A stretch of 64,000 nucleotides of DNA from Nodosilinea sp. PGN35. Lineage in GTDB: Bacteria > Cyanobacteriota > Cyanobacteriia > Phormidesmidales > Phormidesmidaceae. Both the position numbers and the translations under genes were made by a program. The DNA lies in assembly GCF_029109325.1 (NCBI RefSeq), contig NZ_JAQKQJ010000003.1, forward strand, positions 62,001-126,000. The letters are read 5' to 3'. A model generated the notes under the pieces. It was not told the DNA's origin and searched no databases. It saw nothing but the letters and a program-made list of their open reading frames with translations. Below, one piece after another: positions 1-9,229 of this stretch (the stretch's first letter is position 1; each line of letters begins with the position of its first letter).

Positions 1-1080
1 CTGCTGGGGGCAGCCATGCTGCTGGCGCTGCCGTTGGCCACCAGTCTGGCCCAGGCGGTGGCCCTCTACTGGATTTTGCAGCTGGCTCTCAACATCAGCG
101 TTGCGCCCAGCCGCCCCTTTGTGAGCGATCTGCTGGCTCAGCCCTACCGCACCCTGGGCTATGCCCTCCAGGGATTTTGCATTGGTCTGGGCACCATCTG
201 CGCGGCGGGGTTGCCCTGGGTGCTCGAGCACTGGTTTCAGCTAGAGCCCGCCGCTGAGACGGGGATTCCGGCGGTGGTCAAGGGGGCGTACTGGGTGGGG
301 GCGGCCCTTTGCCTGGTCGGGACGGTGGCGACTTTTTGGGCGGTCAAGGAGCCCGCCAGCCAGGCGCAGTCGGCGGCTGAGTCGGCGGGGGGCGATCGCC
401 CTCCGCTGCTGGGGGCGATCGCCCAGGCCATAGCCGCGCTGCCGCCGATCATGCAGCAGCTGGCCCTGGTGCAGGCCCTCAGCTGGGCGGGCATCTACTG
501 CATTTTTCTCTACTTGCCCAATGCGATCGCCCTCAACGTACTGGGGGCTCCCAATCGCCAGTCAATTGGTTATGTGCACGGGGTGGAGTGGGCCGGCCTC
601 TGCATCGCCTTTTACAACCTGGTCTGTCTGGGGGTTTCGTGGGTGATTCCGGCCCTGAGTCAGCGCTGGGGCCGGGTGAGCCTGCACGCCTGCTGTCTGC
701 TGGCGGGCAGTGTGGGGCTGATATCGCTCCTGCTAGTGCACAGCCGCTACCCGATTCTGCTGTCGATGGTGGGAGTAGGTATTGCCTGGGCCAGCATTTT
801 AGCCATCCCCTACTCCCTGCTCATGGATGCCCTGGAGGACGGCCAGAGCGGCGTCTATATGGGGCTGTTCAACGGTTTCGTCACTCTGCCCCAGATTGCT
901 ATGTCCCTGGGCTTTGGCTGGGTGATGAGCACCCTGCTGGACGACAACCGTCTCTGGGCTCTGGCGGTGGGGGGCGGCATGCTGGGCCTAGCCGCTCTGC
1001 TGATGCTGCGCGTCCCCGAACCCGCCGGAACCTCTGCGCTAGGAGAGCCAAACCGTCCCCTGGCCGCCGCGCAGAAATAG
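1..1080 (+). CDS. MFS transporter, 5'-partial
   Basis: Membrane transporter of the major facilitator type; the substrate is unknown. The reading frame is open from base 1, so the start lies outside the window, and the ATG at 16 is probably internal. The visible 359 residues begin around the fourth membrane segment: the stretch APSRPFVSDL resembles the conserved Asp/Arg loop after TM4 in SLC45/GPH-like MFS proteins. About eight further hydrophobic segments follow, with a central charged loop near residues 105-125. Roughly 100 N-terminal residues are probably missing. The C-terminal tail is short and hydrophilic. Family membership is inferred from hydropathy and this motif. Confidence 0.75.
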   Translation: MLGAAMLLALPLATSLAQAVALYWILQLALNISVAPSRPFVSDLLAQPYRTLGYALQGFCIGLGTICAAGLPWVLEHWFQLEPAAETGIPAVVKGAYWVGAALCLVGTVATFWAVKEPASQAQSAAESAGGDRPPLLGAIAQAIAALPPIMQQLALVQALSWAGIYCIFLYLPNAIALNVLGAPNRQSIGYVHGVEWAGLCIAFYNLVCLGVSWVIPALSQRWGRVSLHACCLLAGSVGLISLLLVHSRYPILLSMVGVGIAWASILAIPYSLLMDALEDGQSGVYMGLFNGFVTLPQIAMSLGFGWVMSTLLDDNRLWALAVGGGMLGLAALLMLRVPEPAGTSALGEPNRPLAAAQK

Positions 1081-1178
1081 CTACAACGGAAGATTTATCT
1101 TGAACCCTGGGAGCGATGCAGCCTCCGAGCCGGGGAGGATAGGCTGAGGTCAGTCAACGCACTTACGAGGTGAAACCT

Positions 1179-1532
1179 ATGGCTGCTCAGCAAAATTCAG
1201 AAGAGCGTCAGCCGATTAGCCAGCCCCTAACCCCCGAAGAGGTGTCCCCTGAGCAACGGGCGGCGATGAAAGAAGCGATGGAAAAAGAAGACCTAGTGCT
1301 CAACCCAGGCGACTACGTCGATGGCGAAAAAACCCTCGAAGAAAAGTCCAAGCAAGTCGCAGTTGATACGGCTGACATCACGGGCGATCGCATCGTAGTG
1401 CCCACCTACTTTGTAGTTGACGACCCTGAGGAAGGCCAAAAAGCGCTGCACCACATCAAAGACGCCGAGGAGATCTCCGACGTCATCCGCCAGGCCCGCG
1501 TCGATGAATCGGGTGAACGCACCTGGAACTAG
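1179..1532 (+). CDS. Conserved hypothetical acidic protein
   Basis: A soluble, highly charged protein of 117 residues with no membrane segment. I do not recognise the family. The N-terminal half is rich in Glu, Gln and Pro and is probably disordered; the C-terminal half (about 60-117) contains VVPTYFVVDDPEEG and is more ordered. The ATG at 1179 is preferred over a GTG at 1170 because GAGG lies at 1167-1170, eight bases upstream. It stands alone between the MFS gene and a DUF3177 gene, with an 11-bp inverted repeat shortly downstream. Confidence 0.6.
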   Translation: MAAQQNSEERQPISQPLTPEEVSPEQRAAMKEAMEKEDLVLNPGDYVDGEKTLEEKSKQVAVDTADITGDRIVVPTYFVVDDPEEGQKALHHIKDAEEISDVIRQARVDESGERTWN

Positions 1533-1579
1533 GAGTTCTGCCCGTGGCCAGAGATTGGGTACGGGGCAAATGCTACGCT

Positions 1580-1614
1580 ATAGGCTGGTTTGGCACAGTG
1601 CTGAACCAGCCTAT
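1580..1614. repeat. 11-bp perfect inverted repeat (hairpin)
   Basis: ATAGGCTGGTT at 1580-1590 is exactly complementary to AACCAGCCTAT at 1604-1614 across a 13-base loop. It lies 47 bases after the preceding stop codon. No T-run follows, so it is not a canonical intrinsic terminator, but it could stabilise or end the upstream transcript. Confidence 0.55.
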
Positions 1615-1730
1615 TGCTGCGCCCGCTCCTTCGGGTAGCTTTTCACAGCCGCCCAGGCTCGTCGAGTACGGTACCCGTCTGCCCGCTCAGCAATAGCTCG
1701 CCCTAACGTCTGTATTGCTACTGCGCTTCT

Positions 1731-2324
1731 ATGTTAGACCCCTCCCTGCTGCGCGCCCTGGTCTGGACCGACTATCGGCTGGCGGTTCTATTTACGGTAC
1801 TGCTGCCCCTAGTTCTGCTGGTCTGGGCCTTTGTGCAAAAAAACGAAGCCCTTCAGCGTCTGCTTACCATCTACTGGAAGGTGGCCAGCCTGCTGATGAT
1901 CACCGTCTATCTGATGATCGGCGGCTTTAACATCAGCTTTTTGTCCGGGCTGATGGCGCGCATTTTGATTCCCGTAGGGCTGTGGTTTTGGGTCGATCTC
2001 AACGAAGAGATCCGCGAACAGCCCGATTCGCTGCTCAAGCTGCTGTTTAGCGCCTGGCGCTGGGCCATCACCCTCTACAACATTATTGGCGGGGCGATTT
2101 TGCTGGGCTTTTTGCCCTGTGCCTTCTCCAACGCCCGCTTTGGTGCAGCCGATTGTCAGACCTGGCTAGAGCCGCCGCTGCTCTACAAAGAGTATTTTCA
2201 CGCGGGCTATACCAACGGCTTTTTAGGGTTCTTTGGCATTGTGGGGCTGGTCATCTACATGGCGTCTCTGGCCTGGTTTGTGTTTGTGCGCCTGGGCAAG
2301 CAGGGTCGCCAGGCGATCAACTAA
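1731..2324 (+). CDS. DUF3177 family membrane protein
   Basis: An integral membrane protein of 197 residues, typical in length for the cyanobacterial DUF3177 family, whose function is not known. Five or six hydrophobic segments are visible (about residues 17-35, 47-65, 68-85, 105-130 and 165-190). Two cysteines in the loop after the fourth segment (PCAFSNARFGAADCQTW) could form a disulfide on the lumenal or periplasmic side; this is inference. The next gene starts 6 bases after the stop, so the two are probably co-transcribed. Confidence 0.75.
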   Translation: MLDPSLLRALVWTDYRLAVLFTVLLPLVLLVWAFVQKNEALQRLLTIYWKVASLLMITVYLMIGGFNISFLSGLMARILIPVGLWFWVDLNEEIREQPDSLLKLLFSAWRWAITLYNIIGGAILLGFLPCAFSNARFGAADCQTWLEPPLLYKEYFHAGYTNGFLGFFGIVGLVIYMASLAWFVFVRLGKQGRQAIN

Positions 2325-2330
2325 CCCGCC

Positions 2331-2624
2331 ATGACTCCCGGTTTTCGGCTAGAACAATACACCCTTAGGCAGCCCCAACTCGTGCTGCTGGTGCAGGCCA
2401 TCATTGATGGCGACGCCGACGAAGTGCTGATCTTTCGCGGCTTCTCTAGCTCACTGATGCACCCTACTGCCGCCGACCCTGAGGTGCCCGTGCTGCCTGA
2501 AAGTGCTGAGATAGAGGCGATCGACATCATGGTTGGCCCCTACAACCCCACGTCCCCCCAGTACCTACATCGCAATGTTCCCTGGGCCGACATGCTGCCT
2601 CTGTTAGAAGCTGCTGGGGTTTAG
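2331..2624 (+). CDS. Small conserved cyanobacterial protein
   Basis: A soluble acidic protein of 97 residues. It resembles the short plant/cyanobacterial family annotated as DUF7734, with LVQAIIDGDADEVLIFRGFSSSL followed by a C-terminal YNP...YLHRNVPW segment. No catalytic motif is evident. The gene begins 6 bases after the DUF3177 stop, which suggests an operon of two. The family call rests on remembered sequence similarity and is moderate. Confidence 0.6.
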   Translation: MTPGFRLEQYTLRQPQLVLLVQAIIDGDADEVLIFRGFSSSLMHPTAADPEVPVLPESAEIEAIDIMVGPYNPTSPQYLHRNVPWADMLPLLEAAGV

Positions 2625-2714
2625 GGGTTGCCCTGAGGGAAGGGCGAGGGTACAGGGTAAGCGGCATAGGGGCAAGGTGCAGGGCCTGCAACCGTCCCTA
2701 AACTCTGCACCCCT

Positions 2715-4088
2715 CTACCCTTCTGTCTTTTCTTCCCTCAGATGTTTGGGCTGCCACCCTTCGTGATTTTTTTGAGGGGCGCGAGAAACGACGAGGCAGT
2801 TGTCGGGGGCATCTTTGCGCACCACGGAGCCGGCGGCGATGGTGACGTCGCTGCCAATGGTGACGGGGGCGACGAGCACGCTGTTGCTGCCGGTTTTGGT
2901 GCGATCGCCAATCACCGTCGGGTGCTTCTTGTAGCCGTCATAGTTCGCCGTAATGGTGCCTGCCCCCACGTTCACCCTGTTGCCCAGGGTGGCGTCACCC
3001 AGGTACGACAGGTGGGCCACATTGGTGCCCGTCCCCAGGGTCGATTTCTTAATTTCTACAAAGTTGCCGATGCGGCAGTTGTCGCCCACCACTGCCTCAC
3101 CCCGCAGGTGGGCGTAGGGGCCAACCCGCGCACCGTTACCCACGGCGCTGTCGCTCACCACCGAAAAAGCCACGGTGGCGTGGGCCCCAATTTGACTGCT
3201 TTCGATCAGGCTGCCGGGGCCAATGCGGCTGCCGGTGCCCACGGTGGTTTTGCCCCGCAGATGGGTCTGGGGTTCAATCACCACATCGGGTTCGATCTGC
3301 ACGGTGGTGTCGATGGTGGTGCTATCGGGGTCGATCAGCGTCACCCCTGCCGCCATCCAGTGGTCTTTGATGCGCTCCTGCAGAATGGCATAGGCCTCGG
3401 CCAGCTGCTTGCGGCTGTTGATGCCAAAAATCTCCTGACAGTCGGCCACATCCACCGCCATCGCCGGGGTCAGGTCTTTGACCACATCGGTGAGGTAGTA
3501 CTCCTGCTGGTCGTTGTCGGCGCTGAGGTGGGGCAGCACCGTCATCAGCTTGGCCCAGTTAAAGCAGTACACCCCAGCGTTGATGCGCGGATTCTGGCGC
3601 TGGGCGGGGCTACAGTCGCGGTGCTCGACAATCTCGGTGATCAGGTTTTGCTCGGTGCAAAACACTCGCCCGTAGCCCGTCGGGTCGGTGAACTGGGCGG
3701 TGAGCAGGGTGGCGGCGTTGCCCTTATCTTGATGGGTCTTCACCAGGGTTTGAATGGTTTCGGGGCGCAGCAGGGGCACATCGCCGTTGAGCACCAGCAG
3801 ATCGCCGTCAAACCCTTCCAGGTGGGGGATCACCTGCTGCACCGCGTGGCCCGTACCCAGCTGTTCAGTCTGCTCCACAAAGGTGAGGCCGGGGATGTGG
3901 GCCAGGGCCGCTTTGACCTGCTCTTGGCCAAAACCCACAACGATGATGGTGTGGCTGGGGTTGAGGTCGGCCAGCCCATCCAGCACGCGCTCGACCATCG
4001 ATTTGCCCCCCACCGAGTGCAGCACCTTGGGCAGACTCGATTTCATGCGGGTGCCGCGCCCGGCGGCAAGAATGGCAACAGCGACCAT
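2715..4088 (-). CDS. glmU: Bifunctional GlmU (GlcNAc-1-P uridyltransferase / GlcN-1-P acetyltransferase)
   Basis: Makes UDP-GlcNAc for peptidoglycan and lipopolysaccharide: the C-terminal domain acetylates glucosamine-1-phosphate and the N-terminal domain couples the product to UTP. The nucleotidyltransferase signature [18 protein letters not shown] is at about residues 7-24, with NGDVPLL and GRV/E-type motifs following. From about residue 255 a left-handed beta-helix of hexapeptide repeats ([24 protein letters not shown]) runs to the end. The ATG at 4088 gives 457 residues, normal for the family, and has AGGA eight bases upstream; an upstream ATG would add 27 atypical residues. Confidence 0.95.
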   Translation of the reverse strand: MVAVAILAAGRGTRMKSSLPKVLHSVGGKSMVERVLDGLADLNPSHTIIVVGFGQEQVKAALAHIPGLTFVEQTEQLGTGHAVQQVIPHLEGFDGDLLVLNGDVPLLRPETIQTLVKTHQDKGNAATLLTAQFTDPTGYGRVFCTEQNLITEIVEHRDCSPAQRQNPRINAGVYCFNWAKLMTVLPHLSADNDQQEYYLTDVVKDLTPAMAVDVADCQEIFGINSRKQLAEAYAILQERIKDHWMAAGVTLIDPDSTTIDTTVQIEPDVVIEPQTHLRGKTTVGTGSRIGPGSLIESSQIGAHATVAFSVVSDSAVGNGARVGPYAHLRGEAVVGDNCRIGNFVEIKKSTLGTGTNVAHLSYLGDATLGNRVNVGAGTITANYDGYKKHPTVIGDRTKTGSNSVLVAPVTIGSDVTIAAGSVVRKDAPDNCLVVSRAPQKNHEGWQPKHLREEKTEG

Positions 4089-4151
4089 AGGAATTGTCCT
4101 GAGTGGGAACGGCTCGAAGGAGTATATCGCGGTTTGGGGAGGGGTGGACAG

Positions 4152-4223
4152 TGTAGCTGTAGCCACCAAGGGACAGTTAGAAGACGTTCCAACGTTTCAA
4201 CGTTAAAACGTTCCAACGTTTAA
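4152..4223. repeat. Half copy of the MITE-like AACGTT repeat
   Basis: TGTAGCTGTAGCCA at 4152-4165 and GGGACAGTT match the left arm of the elements at 30825 and 50762. A core follows that carries five ACGTT motifs in about 38 bases. The right arm seen in the other copies is missing. It lies between glmU and the FTR1 gene. Confidence 0.55.
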
Positions 4224-4232
4224 GTAAGGGGA

Positions 4233-5150
4233 TTAGGGGGTGGGCGATGGGGTTGTTGTAGGGAGAGAGGGGTTGAGGCTGCGGAAGTAGCGGCTGCCGA
4301 CGAGGGTGAGAAAGCTCAGGTAGGCAATGATTTGCAGTAGATACAGGTGATCGCGGTAGCCGAGCAGGGTTTTGAAGAGAATGCCGGGGAATTGGCGATC
4401 GGGCAGGACTGTGCTGCCATCCCACACCAGCGGGCCGAGGATGCAGGAGCTTTGGGCGAAGCAGAGGTCGGCGGCGGGGTTGATCTGGCTGATGGCGGCC
4501 AGGGCGGCATCTAAATTCTTAAAGACTGAAACCACCAGGCCACCGACGATCAGCAGCAGCAGCACCCCCATCACCTGAAAGAAGCGCTTGAGGTTGATGC
4601 GGATGCCCCAGCGAAACAGCGCCAGGCCGATGAGCACGGCACCGAGCAGCCCACCCGCGGCCCCAGCTACGGCAGACACGCTGGTTTCGACATTGGTGAA
4701 GATAAACAGCACCGTTTCAAACCCTTCGCGCAGCACGGCGATGCAGACCAGGCTAAAGACGCTCCACCCGGCGGTTTGGGCTTCGTCGAGGGCCGATCGC
4801 ACCGTACCTTCAATTTCGCCCTTGAGGCTGCGGGCCTGGCGGGTCATCCACAGCAGCATCCAGCTCAGCATGATGATGGCGATCGCCCCAAACAGCACAT
4901 TCAGCAGCGGCTTGATCACCGTTTGCAGACTGGGCAACACCTGCTGAATCTGCTGGAGCCCCAGCCCCAGGGCAATGCCGAGCATGACGCTACCGGCCAG
5001 CCCGGCGGCGATGCCCGCGTAGGCCCAGGGGTTGAGGCTTTGGCGATTGGCCTTGGCCAGGCAGGCCAGCACAATGCCGACCACCAGGGTCGCTTCTACC
5101 CCTTCGCGCAGGGTAATAAAAAACGTGGGCAGGGCAGCGGTGAGATCCAT
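4233..5150 (-). CDS. FTR1 family iron permease
   Basis: High-affinity iron permease of the FTR1/EfeU type, in the cytoplasmic membrane. It has 305 residues and seven predicted membrane segments. The two family-defining REGxE motifs are present: LREGVEATLVVG at about 16-27 in TM1 and VLREGFETVLFI at about 140-151 in TM4. The long loop at about 225-265 holds two cysteines in an acidic/polar context (DLCFAQSSCILG). No efeO/efeB partner is adjacent. Both sides of the gene carry copies of AACGTT-rich repeat sequence. Confidence 0.9.
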   Translation of the reverse strand: MDLTAALPTFFITLREGVEATLVVGIVLACLAKANRQSLNPWAYAGIAAGLAGSVMLGIALGLGLQQIQQVLPSLQTVIKPLLNVLFGAIAIIMLSWMLLWMTRQARSLKGEIEGTVRSALDEAQTAGWSVFSLVCIAVLREGFETVLFIFTNVETSVSAVAGAAGGLLGAVLIGLALFRWGIRINLKRFFQVMGVLLLLIVGGLVVSVFKNLDAALAAISQINPAADLCFAQSSCILGPLVWDGSTVLPDRQFPGILFKTLLGYRDHLYLLQIIAYLSFLTLVGSRYFRSLNPSLPTTTPSPTP

Positions 5151-5282
5151 GCTGGGTGTTGCTTACAAGGGGCTATGGGTATTGTGTCAAACAACCCCAC
5201 CCTTTGCTGCGAATTTAGGGCGAGACAGCCAAAGAGCGAAGGGAGAAGAACGAAAGTAGCTAATTAAAAGCATTTTCCCCAT

Positions 5283-5320
5283 AAACGTTCCAACGTTAAA
5301 ACGTTCCAACCTTCAAACTA
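5283..5320. repeat. AACGTT-rich repeat core
   Basis: Contains AAACGTTCCAACGTTAAAAC and a further ACGTTCC, the same core as in the repeat at 4184-4221. No left or right arm is recognisable, so it is a decayed or partial copy. Confidence 0.5.
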
Positions 5321-5358
5321 AGCCCCTACCATCAGCCAATTTAGGACGGGCGAATTCC

Positions 5359-6987
5359 CTAGCCATCGACCACAACCCAGGCCCCGCCCCGACGGCTGTC
5401 GCCTACCCCCGAGAACTCGCCCTGGGGATCAACCGCCACAGCGTGGACGCCGCCAAAAAACATGCTGGGAGCTTGCCACCAGGTGCAGATGTCGTCGCCG
5501 GTTATGCCCTGGGCGGCGATCGCCCCCTGCTCATAACCGGGTTCTAAATGCAGCTCACCCCGCTCCCAGTGCAGCCGAGGCGCATTGACGGCGGTTTCAA
5601 TCTCCATACCGAAGTCGAGCACGTTGGATATCACCTGCAAAATGGCGGTGCGAATCCGGTTTGAGCCGCCTGAGCCCAGCACAATATGGGGTTTGCCGTC
5701 TTTGAGCACGATGGTGGGGGCCATCATCGACGACATGCGCTGGTTGGGCGGCCACTGGTGAAAGCCCTGGGGGCTGAGGTCTTCTTCGCCCAGCATGTTG
5801 TTCATCATGGTGCCGGTGCCGGGGACGATGTAGGCCGAGCCTTCGCCGTTGGAGGTGGTGAGGCTGGCGGCATTGCCCTCGCCATCGATGGCGCTGATGT
5901 GGGTGGTGCTGCCCCACCGATTGCCGCCCTGGCTGAGGGTAGCCCGGAGCTGATTGAGGTAGGGGGCCAAGTGGGCCGGGCTGAGAAACTCCTCGGCAAT
6001 CTTGGGGCGGTAGAGGTGGTCGTCGTAGCCTCGCTGGCGGGCCAGGTTGGTCAGGCCCATAACGTCTCGTAAAACGACCACGTGGCGGGGGCTGCTGTGG
6101 GGGGTGCGGGCGGGCGCTACCTGGGCCAACAGGTGCAGCGCAAAGGCGATCAGCGTGCCGCCAGAGCTGGGGGGCGGGTTGGTCAGAATGGTATCGCCGC
6201 CGTAGGCCACGCTCAGCGGTTGGCGCTCGATCACGCGGTAGGTTTGCAGATCCGCCAGGCTCAGGTAGCCGCCGTGGCTCTGGCAGTCTTGGGCGATCGC
6301 CTGGGCCAGATCGCCCTGGTAAAACCAGTCGGCCCCGTGGCGCACCAGGTCATCTAAAAATGCGGCAAAGTCGGGTAGATAGAGGCGATCGCCCGCCTTC
6401 AGCAAGTCGCCCTGGGGTGCATAGATCGCCCTGGCCGCAGCGGTAGCGGTGAGAATCGGCGCAAGGATCTCAAAACTGTAGGCGCGGAAGGCATCGACCT
6501 CAAAGCCCTGGGTAGCCCAGTGCTGAGCCGGGGCGACAATGGTCTCCAGCGGCAGTCGCCCCAGTTTTTGGTGCACGTGGAGCAGCCCGGCGATCGCCCC
6601 TGGCACCGCCATCGACCCCAGGCCAATGTGAAACTCCTGGGTGGTGTCGCCAAAGTTGGCGTGGATGGGGTAAAAGTCGGGCGATTGGCGAAGCGTTCGG
6701 GAACCGACTCGTTCCGAGTCTCCGTTCTGGAATCGCCCACTTTCCTTAGATCGGGGCGTCTGGCAAAAAAAGTCGAACAGCCGGTTTTCCCCCGCCGCCG
6801 TATGGGCCAGCAAAAAGCCGCCCCCCGCCAGGGAGGTCAGCGATGACTCTACGACGCAGGCGGTGAAGGCGGCGGCGATCGCCGCGTCAAAGGCATTGCC
6901 CCCCTGGCGCAGCATCTCGGCCCCGGCCTCGGCGGTCAGGGCATGGCCCGCAGCAACTGCGCCCCGATTGGCTGTAGGGATACTCAT
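5359..6987 (-). CDS. ggt: Gamma-glutamyltransferase (glutathione hydrolase)
   Basis: N-terminal nucleophile hydrolase that cleaves and transfers gamma-glutamyl groups from glutathione. The chain autocleaves before the Thr of TTHISAIDGEG, giving large and small subunits; GTGTMMNNMLGEEDL and LGSGGSNRI in the small subunit shape the substrate pocket. At 542 residues it is a normal length. The ATG at 6987 is chosen because the protein then begins directly at MSIPTANRGAVAAGH. No signal peptide is evident, so it may be cytoplasmic. An extra segment of about 20 residues (SKESGRFQNGDSERVGSRTLR region, encoded near 6683-6751) interrupts the conserved FFCQTPR...DFYPIHANFG stretch. The Uma2 gene ends 26 bases upstream. 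Confidence 0.9.
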   Translation of the reverse strand: MSIPTANRGAVAAGHALTAEAGAEMLRQGGNAFDAAIAAAFTACVVESSLTSLAGGGFLLAHTAAGENRLFDFFCQTPRSKESGRFQNGDSERVGSRTLRQSPDFYPIHANFGDTTQEFHIGLGSMAVPGAIAGLLHVHQKLGRLPLETIVAPAQHWATQGFEVDAFRAYSFEILAPILTATAAARAIYAPQGDLLKAGDRLYLPDFAAFLDDLVRHGADWFYQGDLAQAIAQDCQSHGGYLSLADLQTYRVIERQPLSVAYGGDTILTNPPPSSGGTLIAFALHLLAQVAPARTPHSSPRHVVVLRDVMGLTNLARQRGYDDHLYRPKIAEEFLSPAHLAPYLNQLRATLSQGGNRWGSTTHISAIDGEGNAASLTTSNGEGSAYIVPGTGTMMNNMLGEEDLSPQGFHQWPPNQRMSSMMAPTIVLKDGKPHIVLGSGGSNRIRTAILQVISNVLDFGMEIETAVNAPRLHWERGELHLEPGYEQGAIAAQGITGDDICTWWQAPSMFFGGVHAVAVDPQGEFSGVGDSRRGGAWVVVDG

Positions 6988-7013
6988 AGCTGAGTAGTAT
7001 ATCCCTCGTGCCC

Positions 7014-7589
7014 CTAGGACAGCTTGCCCGCCGCCCAAATCTGCTCCGCAGTGAGCGACAGTTCAGGAAGTGTGGGCGACACCAGGGGCTGATCCCCCAA
7101 AAATACGGTTTCGTCGTAGAGCCCTTCGTTGAAGGTCAGCACCGTCACCTTAGACTCCAGCGGATCGACAATCCAGTATTCGGGGATTTCTAGGGCGGCG
7201 TATTCTGTGCGCTTGTAGCGGTAGTTGCGGGTAATGGAGTCGGGGCTGACCACTTCTATCACTAGCAATGGAGATGTTGCAAAAACGACCGACCTGCCTT
7301 TAAGCTCTTGAGCCTGATCGAGTGTGACCATTGATACATCCGTGATCCTCGACTTTCGCAAGCCAGTTCTAACGCCTGACTCACGAAAACATAACCAAGG
7401 ATGCTGGAGCCGCTTAATTTCGATATCTAGCGCCTGTTCTAGAAATTTAGCAATTAAAAAATGCTCCATTATAGGCGGCGGCATTTCGACCAGTTCTCCA
7501 TCCACCAGTTCATAGCGATTTTCAGTGCCGTCATCATAGGCAATGTAGTCTTCAAAACTGAGTGGGGCTGTTGCGGTGGAGGGGGTCAT
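7014..7589 (-). CDS. Uma2 family (DUF820) putative endonuclease
   Basis: Member of the very large cyanobacterial Uma2/DUF820 family, with a PD-(D/E)xK nuclease fold and unknown biological role. It has 191 residues. The likely active-site residues are the Asp of RITDVSMV, the Glu and Asp of LLVIEVVSPDS and the Lys of YRYKRTEYA, followed by the family hallmark IPEYWIVDPLESKV. Cyanobacterial genomes hold many paralogues, often solitary. It sits directly upstream of ggt in the same orientation, probably by chance. Confidence 0.85.
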   Translation of the reverse strand: MTPSTATAPLSFEDYIAYDDGTENRYELVDGELVEMPPPIMEHFLIAKFLEQALDIEIKRLQHPWLCFRESGVRTGLRKSRITDVSMVTLDQAQELKGRSVVFATSPLLVIEVVSPDSITRNYRYKRTEYAALEIPEYWIVDPLESKVTVLTFNEGLYDETVFLGDQPLVSPTLPELSLTAEQIWAAGKLS

Positions 7590-7652
7590 AGGGTTGCTCC
7601 GCTTTCCCTAAATTGTGCCACGACTTTCGGAAGAGTAAAGATGCCTGGATCC

Positions 7653-7940
7653 CTAGCTCCAGTCTTCGCGGCCTCGGCCTAGCCCCTTGTAGACCTCGCC
7701 CTGCTGGTGAATAGCGCGGGTTTTCTCAAACAGTTCGGCCTCGGTGAGCTGCCAGCGGTTGAGAGCTTTTTTGAGGTCAGTTTGAATGTCGCGGGCACCG
7801 GGAAACCCGTCGTAGCGAATCGTCAGCCGGGCTAGCTCGACCAGGTTGTAGTCGGTGGCTTCGCCCGCCAAAAGCTGGTTGACCACCTGGCGATCGGTTT
7901 TGTACTGCGGGTGTTGCTGGTCTTTGGTGGAATCTGCCAT
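7653..7940 (-). CDS. DUF3288 family protein
   Basis: A small soluble protein of 95 residues, conserved in cyanobacteria and of unknown function. The family pattern is KDQQHPQYKTDRQVVNQLL, then ELARLTIRYDGFPGARDIQTDL and a C-terminal helix. It ends with a short charged tail. The gene is 9 bases downstream of mnmA and probably shares its transcript. Confidence 0.75.
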   Translation of the reverse strand: MADSTKDQQHPQYKTDRQVVNQLLAGEATDYNLVELARLTIRYDGFPGARDIQTDLKKALNRWQLTEAELFEKTRAIHQQGEVYKGLGRGREDWS

Positions 7941-7949
7941 AGCGATCGC

Positions 7950-9068
7950 CTAATGACTGAGAACCCGAGCATTCGAGGTCGGTGCCGCCACTTCAGGAAC
8001 AGCTGCCGCTTCGATTAGGCCACCGCCGAGAACTCGGTCGCCGTCGTACCATACCGCCGCCTGGCCGGGGGTCACTCCAAACTGGGGCTCGTCAAACACA
8101 ATTCGCACCCGATCGCCCGTGCGATCCCCACTCGGTAGGGGCACCAGGGTTGCCCCCACCGCCTCGCTGCGGTAGCGAATCTGTACCGAGACTTTCATGG
8201 GTTCTTGAGGAGCAGCAATGGAGACCCAGTTCACCCGCTGCACGGTGCAGTCGGGCAGGTGGGCATCGCTGCGATCGGCCACAATCACGTGGTTTTTGCC
8301 CATGTCAAAGCCCACCACGTAGAGCGGATTTGGGGCGGCAATGCCCAGCCCCTTGCGCTGGCCGATGGTGTAGTGGTGAATGCCGGTGTGCTGACCGAGA
8401 ATGCGGCCTTCGGTATCCACGATGTCCCCAGGTTTGGGGGCCAGGTATTTGTCTAAAAAGGTCTGCATCGAGCCGTGGTGCTCGATCAAACACAGATCCT
8501 GGCTGTCGGGCTTGGCGGCGGTATGCAGCCCCAACTCGGCGGCGATGCGGCGGGTTTCGGTCTTGGTCTGGTGGCCCAAAGGGAAGTCGCAGGCGGCCAG
8601 CAGATCCTGGGTGAGGTCGTAGAGAAAGTAGGACTGATCTTTGGCCGGATCGACGGCGCGGCGCAGCTCGTAGCGGCCCGTTTCGGCGTTGTGGGTAATG
8701 CGGGCGTAGTGGCCGGTGGCGATGCGATCGGCACCTAATTCCTCGCGGGCGTACTGCAACATCGGCCCAAACTTCACCGCCCGGTTGCACTGGGAGCAGG
8801 GCAGGGGGGTAATGCCGCTGCCGTAGCCCTCGACTAAGTAGTTGATAATTTCGCGCTCAAACACCTCGCGGCTATCGACCACGTGGTACTCAATGCCCAG
8901 GTCGTCACAGAGCTTGGCCGCATCGACCATGCCCTCCGAGCAGCACTGGCCCTTGCCCTTCATCAGCCACAGGGTGAGGCCGACCACGTCGTACCCCTGC
9001 TGGTGCAGGGTCGCCGCCGCCACCGAACTATCTACGCCGCCGGAGAGCCCGACTACTATTTTTGCCAT
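7950..9068 (-). CDS. mnmA: tRNA-specific 2-thiouridylase MnmA
   Basis: Adds sulfur to U34 of tRNA-Lys/Glu/Gln in the cytoplasm, using ATP and a sulfur relay. The PP-loop SGGVDSS is at about residues 9-15. The catalytic Cys is in [13 protein letters not shown] and its partner in DSQDLCLIE, with the GHYAR substrate motif between them. At 372 residues it is a normal length. The ATG at 9068 starts at [11 protein letters not shown]; an upstream in-frame start would add only nine residues. DUF3288 follows 9 bases after the stop. The sulfur source is probably a cysteine desulfurase such as SufS, also in this window. Confidence 0.95.
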   Translation of the reverse strand: MAKIVVGLSGGVDSSVAAATLHQQGYDVVGLTLWLMKGKGQCCSEGMVDAAKLCDDLGIEYHVVDSREVFEREIINYLVEGYGSGITPLPCSQCNRAVKFGPMLQYAREELGADRIATGHYARITHNAETGRYELRRAVDPAKDQSYFLYDLTQDLLAACDFPLGHQTKTETRRIAAELGLHTAAKPDSQDLCLIEHHGSMQTFLDKYLAPKPGDIVDTEGRILGQHTGIHHYTIGQRKGLGIAAPNPLYVVGFDMGKNHVIVADRSDAHLPDCTVQRVNWVSIAAPQEPMKVSVQIRYRSEAVGATLVPLPSGDRTGDRVRIVFDEPQFGVTPGQAAVWYDGDRVLGGGLIEAAAVPEVAAPTSNARVLSH

Positions 9069-9229
9069 GGCTAGTACGCAAGGGTTTAACTGCAATCCAG
9101 TGATCTATTGTAGCTTGGCGGGTTTGGCTACTCGGGGGAACGAGGTTTCAGGTGTCAGGTTAGCGGTTAAAAGCTTTTGACGGTCGCAAACTCGATACCG
9201 TAAAGCTTATTCCCCGACGCCCTCAACCT

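Noticed and set aside
2742..4223. Long open frame antisense to glmU
   Set aside because: A shadow of glmU caused by high GC and codon bias; the His/Gly/Val-rich product has no family features.
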